A stretch of 46,506 nt of DNA, from positions 1 through 46,506 of the forward strand of contig VGTI01000035.1 of assembly GCA_016874735.1 (NCBI GenBank), in the 5' to 3' direction. The notes below the pieces were generated by a model. That model worked only from the letters and a program-made list of their open reading frames with translations, was not told the DNA's origin and did no database searches. Shown one piece after another: positions 42,467 to 46,506 of the stretch; the first letter of the stretch is position 1; each line of letters starts with the position of its first letter. Made by a program: the position numbers and the translations under genes. Source of the stretch: Deltaproteobacteria bacterium. GTDB lineage: Bacteria > Bdellovibrionota_B > Oligoflexia > Oligoflexales > CAIYRB01.

Positions 42467-43383
42467 TGAGGTCTAAGGATGGCCGCCTCTGGGGTAAAGC
42501 GTTTGATACGCTCGTTTGCTCATCGCTCATCGCCATCTTGATCTTGTCTGGCTGCCAAAAGTCCCAGGACACATTTGAAAGTGGGGGCGGGGAGCAGAAG
42601 CCGGCCACGAATTCAGCGGCTCCCACTCCAGATCGCCCAGAGGCAAATCCGACAGTCGTGCTTAGCTACGATTATGGCCTAAAGATCGCGCTAAAATCGG
42701 GCCTCGTGATTTGCAAGGATGGGCGTATCTCTATTGACATCAAGAGCGATGTCTCTTTTGATGTTAAAGGTATCAGCGCCCTCAACTGTGTTTCTGCCAA
42801 GCTTGATCTCAATAAAATTATCAAGCCACTCCTTAGCGTTTTCACGCAGCTTAGTAGTGGTACCAAAATTGGTCTCAAGGACAATATCATTCACGTGAGT
42901 AAATTACCCAACTTCAGCGGTCTTGAATTTAGTCCGGAGGTACCAGCATTTTTTATACCTACCATTGGGGGCGACAATGCGAAGTATCAGGGGCTGAGTA
43001 AACAAGTCGCCACCGTTGCCAACTTTAAGCAAAATCCGCTGAATATCACCTCGGTCAGTGGGACGTCTACATTGATGGTGTTGGAAGTCGATAAGCCTAT
43101 CACCACGTCAGATGGTAAGTCCTATAATAAAAACGTCCACTGGAAACTTTCAACCGATTGGCAAAAGCGTGGGCTGGTGCCGTTTTTCTCGATGCTCGAC
43201 ATCACCTGGAGCACGACACCCATAGATTTATTAGGCATGACCGCAGAAGTTACAGTCAATCCATCATATTTGCCGGTTTATCGTGTAGCTTTTGATTCTG
43301 CCGTGCTATCCGGTGTTGAAGAGGCAGCAAAACTGGCTGATCTCAATGTGGATCTGACGCTAGTGATCAGTATCACACGCTAA
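42463..43383 (+). CDS. Lipoprotein 3 of a three-gene cluster, paralogue of lipoprotein 1
   Basis: Putative lipoprotein of 306 residues, lipobox ILSGC (about Cys31). A disordered Gly/Pro linker leads into a domain that shares order and spacing with lipoprotein 1: LVICKDGRISIDIK near the front, LNCVSAKLDLNKI about 35 residues later, and VHWKLSTDWQKRG in the second half. A single pair of cysteines probably forms a disulfide. AGGAG lies seven bases before ATG 42463. It overlaps the convergent outer-membrane-protein gene by four bases at the stop. Confidence 0.72.
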   Translation: MMRSKDGRLWGKAFDTLVCSSLIAILILSGCQKSQDTFESGGGEQKPATNSAAPTPDRPEANPTVVLSYDYGLKIALKSGLVICKDGRISIDIKSDVSFDVKGISALNCVSAKLDLNKIIKPLLSVFTQLSSGTKIGLKDNIIHVSKLPNFSGLEFSPEVPAFFIPTIGGDNAKYQGLSKQVATVANFKQNPLNITSVSGTSTLMVLEVDKPITTSDGKSYNKNVHWKLSTDWQKRGLVPFFSMLDITWSTTPIDLLGMTAEVTVNPSYLPVYRVAFDSAVLSGVEEAAKLADLNVDLTLVISITR

Positions 43384-44768
43384 AATCTCAAGATCATCAT
43401 GCCGGTGACACCGATGGTCGCTTTTTCAAAAGCGAAAGGACTATCGCCGGTTTCATCCACGCCTATAGACTCGAGTCGGTAAAAGCCACCACCAGCTAAT
43501 GTAAGACGATAGGGATTTTGGTTGCGATCGGGGCCGTCACGCTTTAATGCTTCAAATTCGACGCCTCCGGCTACCGCTTTGAACGGGATTTTCCCCCCAA
43601 AACCAGTCGGTAGCAGACCACTTGCATCACTAGCCAAGCTAAGTAGGCCCTCGCCAAAATTAGTTGGCACCAACATGAGTGTGCTTATTCCGGCTTGCCC
43701 AGTGGGTCCGGCCTGGCCAGGCCCCATATCCGACGGCTCGTACTGGATGCCACCAACGAGTCGAATGTTGCTGATCAGGTTTGAGGATAAAAGGCGAGGC
43801 AGTCGTACCTTGCCGCCGCCACGAAAGGCGATCGCGTCAGTGACTGCAGCATCGGTGATTTTGAATTTACTGATAGAAAATACCTTTGTATTTGCAGCCC
43901 TTCTCTTGTACTCGAAATCAGCAAAACCCATGACCGGACCGATGGCAATGCCTCCGCCAAGGAGAAACTGATCGAAAACCGCGGTGGTTGGAGCGGTCAG
44001 GGCATCCTGACCGGCAAGCTCGTTGGCGTCACCCCCGCCGCCCGCTGCGTCGGCTCCAGGAATAGCGCTAGCAAGTGGTGAGCTGATGGACATAGAGCCA
44101 ATTTTTTGATGTGTGAAGGCATTGGTAGCCAGGCCTATAGTGAGACGTTTGGGGATGACATCAACGCGAAGACCGAGTTTGACAGCGAGCACGGAGAAAT
44201 TTTGGAACGAGATGTTAGCGAGGTCTGTCGCGGCACCACTGGCACGCACTGCAATATCACCCGATGCACCAACGTAGGTGGCTTGGCTGCCGAAGCCGAA
44301 GCGACCCATCTTGATACCAGCGCCGGCATTTAGGAACGCCACCGACTTAAGTTTTACGTCTGCATCGAAGCGGTTGACTTGATTCAAAATCAGGATTGGT
44401 ATGTTCTTGACACTGGCGCTGATAGCACTCGGTAAATATAAGGGTAAGAGGCTCCCTCCGATCTGCGGGGTGATTTTGAATATTTGGCTCGGTATATCGC
44501 TAATTGAGACCCCGCTGTTTTCTTTACGCAACGTCTCTAAACCAGGGACACGGAATTTGGCTGAAGATTGTCTGAGCGCAGCCGAGCCTTGTGCTTGCGA
44601 TTCAGGGGCGAAACCATAATTAGCCGGGTTGGCCTGCGCGCCGAAGGGGGTGCTCTGGACAGACTTAACATTGCCAATAAGCGTGTAGGCCGAAGCTGGA
44701 TTAGCCAAAGCACCTATGATGCCTAGAGTGAGCCATTCCCAATAGCGCCTTGCTCGCATCGCTGCCAT
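43380..44768 (-). CDS. Outer-membrane beta-barrel-like protein
   Basis: Protein of 462 residues with a signal peptide (cleavage near NPASA-Y). The sequence alternates short hydrophobic strands with polar turns (FLNAGAGIKMGRFGFGS; VLAVKLGLRVDVIPKRLTIGLA; GPVMGFADFEYKRR; RLTLAGGGFYRLESIG) and ends MMILRF with a C-terminal Phe, the signature recognised by the BAM complex for outer-membrane barrels. No family can be named. GAGG lies five bases before ATG 44768. It begins 30 bp after the Kelch gene stop, so both are likely in one transcript. Confidence 0.7.
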   Translation of the reverse strand: MAAMRARRYWEWLTLGIIGALANPASAYTLIGNVKSVQSTPFGAQANPANYGFAPESQAQGSAALRQSSAKFRVPGLETLRKENSGVSISDIPSQIFKITPQIGGSLLPLYLPSAISASVKNIPILILNQVNRFDADVKLKSVAFLNAGAGIKMGRFGFGSQATYVGASGDIAVRASGAATDLANISFQNFSVLAVKLGLRVDVIPKRLTIGLATNAFTHQKIGSMSISSPLASAIPGADAAGGGGDANELAGQDALTAPTTAVFDQFLLGGGIAIGPVMGFADFEYKRRAANTKVFSISKFKITDAAVTDAIAFRGGGKVRLPRLLSSNLISNIRLVGGIQYEPSDMGPGQAGPTGQAGISTLMLVPTNFGEGLLSLASDASGLLPTGFGGKIPFKAVAGGVEFEALKRDGPDRNQNPYRLTLAGGGFYRLESIGVDETGDSPFAFEKATIGVTGMMILRF

Positions 44769-44798
44769 CGAATCCTCAACCGTCTTACTTTCTTCTTT

Positions 44799-46506
44799 CT
44801 AAGGTTTGCCTTTCCACAAATCGTTCATGTGAACAATGTTTCCAGCTTGGTCGTAACCAAAACCGCCGAAAAGCCAAAGTACGCTAGAACCATCAACCCA
44901 GGCTACGCCCTGATTGCGGGAGCCTGGGACGTTCAGTGATCCGGCCGATCCTTGAACGCCGTAGATGCCGAGTTGATTGACCGACGTACTTCCCGAAATC
45001 CAAGTCCAGTTGGTGCCGTCAAAGCGCCAAAGATCGTTGAGTACACCGTTGACGCTATTGTTATCGAAACCTGAGCCACCAAAAAGCCAGAAGTTACCGG
45101 AGCTGTCAGCCCATGCCATGGCTCCGTCGCGAGCGCCAGGTAGATTAGTTACGGCAGCCATACCCTTTTGGCCATAGGCGCCTGGGTTATTGCGGGTCGA
45201 ATCGCCCGCTATCCAGGTCCAACTACCACCAGTAAACTTCCATAGGTCGTTGAGTTTGCCTTGGAGTCCGTTGAGATCGTAACCGTAGCCACCATAAACG
45301 AAGAGGTGTCCGGAACTGTTCACCCATGCGACGCTGCTATGGCGTGCTCCTGGAGCATTTTCGCTTGCGCCAATACCTTTGGTGCCGTAGGCGCCAGCTT
45401 GGTTGGCTAGGTCGCTCCCTGAGATCCAGGTCCAATCGGTGCCGTCAAACTTCCAAAGATCGTTAAAGGAGACTGTGTTGCCTCCGCTATCGAGCCCGGT
45501 ACCACCGAAGAGCCAGAGCTCGTTGCTTGAGTTGATCCACGAAACGCTTCCTTGCCGCGCACCGGGCACGTTCGTGAATTGGACTATACCTTTCGATCCA
45601 TAATTACCGACAGTGTTGGCGCTGTTGCTTCCAGATACCCAAGTCCATTGGGTACCATCGAACTTCCATAGGTCGTTGAGATAGCCAAGGCTGCCGTTGC
45701 CGGCGTAACCGTAACCCCCGAAGAGCCACAGTCGGTTTGTCGAGTCGGTCCAAGAGACGGCGCCAATGCGGGCCCCTGGCACGTTGACGGTGTTGCCGAC
45801 GCCAAGGGTACCGTAAGTACCACCTTGGTTGGGGCTTTGGCTGCCGCCGCGCCAGATCCAATGGGTGCCGTCAAACTTCCAAAGGTCGTTATAGTAGCCC
45901 GTGGAACCACCGCTGGTGAGTGCTCCACCGAAGAGCCACAGGCCACCGGAGCCGTCTGTCCAGCTCACTCCTTGTTTGCGCGCGCCTGGCGTATTTGCTG
46001 CCGCACCAACATTCAGGTTGCCGTAGATAGGGTTACCTTCTCCGGTGCTGCTACCCTTTGTCCAAGTCCAGGGCGTGGACATGCTCGTATCACCGTTGAC
46101 CGACTGATAGGCCGTGCGGTTACCAGCTTGATCCTCGACGAGTATGTTGAAGAAATAGGACGAGTTTGGTGTCAACCCCGTCACAGTTGCTGAATTAATG
46201 TTGGTCGTCCACGAGCCAAAAGGCGTGCCGTTTGCTTGAACCCTTGCCAAGGTGTCGATATTGTCCAAGGACGAGTAGTAAACTAAATATCTTAAATTTG
46301 TTTGTGAAGAGGCATTATCTGAGCCAATAGACCAGTTGAGGTTCAGCGTCGAACTCGTAACATTAGCTACAGTTATCAATCCCCCGCCGCCAACGGTGGG
46401 CGACGTGAGGTCTACAGACACCGCCGTCGAGCTTGGCGAGAAGGCCGAGAGGTTGCCGGCTTTGTCGACAGCCTGGATGCGTGCGTAATAAGAGGGTGCA
46501 TTGGTC
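44799..46506 (-). CDS. Fibronectin-III and Kelch-propeller surface protein (5' end outside window)
   Basis: C-terminal 568 residues of a larger protein. It enters the window inside a fibronectin type III domain (APSYYARIQAVDKAGNLSAFS), then has a second FN3 domain (NLNWSIGSDNASSQTNLRYLVYYS; TGLTPNSSYFFNILVED), then a propeller of six Kelch-type repeats of about 67 residues. Each unit has the form PGARxGxVSW, LWLFGG, NDLWKFDGTxWTW. The last unit ends NDLWKGKP without its final strand; PWTWTKGS just before the first unit can supply it and so close the ring. No catalytic or metal site is visible. It is likely an exported binding protein. The next gene is the OMP-like protein 30 bp on. Confidence 0.82.
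   Translation of the reverse strand, partial: TNAPSYYARIQAVDKAGNLSAFSPSSTAVSVDLTSPTVGGGGLITVANVTSSTLNLNWSIGSDNASSQTNLRYLVYYSSLDNIDTLARVQANGTPFGSWTTNINSATVTGLTPNSSYFFNILVEDQAGNRTAYQSVNGDTSMSTPWTWTKGSSTGEGNPIYGNLNVGAAANTPGARKQGVSWTDGSGGLWLFGGALTSGGSTGYYNDLWKFDGTHWIWRGGSQSPNQGGTYGTLGVGNTVNVPGARIGAVSWTDSTNRLWLFGGYGYAGNGSLGYLNDLWKFDGTQWTWVSGSNSANTVGNYGSKGIVQFTNVPGARQGSVSWINSSNELWLFGGTGLDSGGNTVSFNDLWKFDGTDWTWISGSDLANQAGAYGTKGIGASENAPGARHSSVAWVNSSGHLFVYGGYGYDLNGLQGKLNDLWKFTGGSWTWIAGDSTRNNPGAYGQKGMAAVTNLPGARDGAMAWADSSGNFWLFGGSGFDNNSVNGVLNDLWRFDGTNWTWISGSTSVNQLGIYGVQGSAGSLNVPGSRNQGVAWVDGSSVLWLFGGFGYDQAGNIVHMNDLWKGKP
44802..46080 (-). repeat. Six Kelch-type repeats, about 200 bp each
   Basis: Within the partial gene the DNA shows six direct units of about 200 bp, with the best-kept stretch coding NDLWKFDGT and WLFGG. 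Similarity is highest between neighbouring units, as expected from tandem duplication. Variation in unit number by recombination is possible. Confidence 0.8.

Noticed and set aside
44802-46080. Regular repeats that could suggest a CRISPR array
   Set aside because: The units are about 200 bp, all in one reading frame, and code for Kelch blades; no short repeat-spacer pattern exists.

Overview
The window reads as a compact chromosomal segment of a Gram-negative, probably predatory or surface-associated member of the Bdellovibrionota (Oligoflexia-like). This placement is inferred from gene content: many lipoproteins and fibre-like secreted proteins, a complete lower mevalonate pathway next to futalosine-route menaquinone genes, a FadN-type beta-oxidation enzyme, an HD-GYP protein, LpxL and Mla-type envelope genes, and sigma28-like promoters. 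No rRNA, tRNA, insertion sequence, phage or CRISPR array was seen. Both ends cut through a gene.

Left part (1-5.5 kb): the start of a fibre-like secreted protein and a transglutaminase-like lipoprotein are transcribed divergently from a 349-bp gap that holds two facing sigma28-type promoters. Then come an OsmC-family protein, a 53-residue zinc-ribbon protein, an Ig-like lipoprotein with a third sigma28-type promoter, and an A/T-rich pair (membrane protein plus a DUF6973-like protein).

5.4-13.6 kb, minus strand: htrA-type protease, cytochrome c, transketolase, fadN, fadA and a 2Fe-2S ferredoxin run in one direction. 13.6-20 kb, plus strand: an unusually large class A penicillin-binding protein is followed 3 bp later by a membrane-anchored M14 zinc carboxypeptidase, then fabH. 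20-24.5 kb: aat, a GAF/HD-GYP protein, a DEDDh exonuclease, a DedA protein and a small membrane protein, with four 11-bp tandem repeats upstream of dedA.

24.6-33.6 kb, minus strand: one tightly packed seven-gene operon. Its order is type 2 isopentenyl-diphosphate isomerase (with an extra N-terminal domain), class II HMG-CoA reductase, phosphomevalonate kinase, diphosphomevalonate decarboxylase, mevalonate kinase, MqnD, and a two-part protein. That last protein joins an intact radical-SAM aminofutalosine synthase (MqnE) to a second MqnC/MqnE-like half that has lost its iron-sulfur cysteines. The operon thus appears to supply both the isoprenoid tail and the naphthoquinone head of menaquinone.

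33.6-40.3 kb: an Mla-type ABC ATPase, an LpxL-family acyltransferase and a HAD phosphatase on the plus strand. On the minus strand are a trypsin-like lipoprotein, an MFS transporter, a small secreted Ala/Glu/Lys/His protein with a clear terminator, and an adenosine-deaminase-family enzyme. 40.5-46.5 kb: three tandem lipoproteins converge on an outer-membrane beta-barrel-like protein that lies just downstream of a partial fibronectin-III/Kelch propeller surface protein running off the right edge.

The most unusual items are the MqnE-pseudo-MqnC fusion inside a mevalonate operon, the extra domain on the isomerase, the sigma28-type promoters in front of three surface-protein genes, the enlarged PBP with its paired carboxypeptidase, and the candidate effector/immunity pair.
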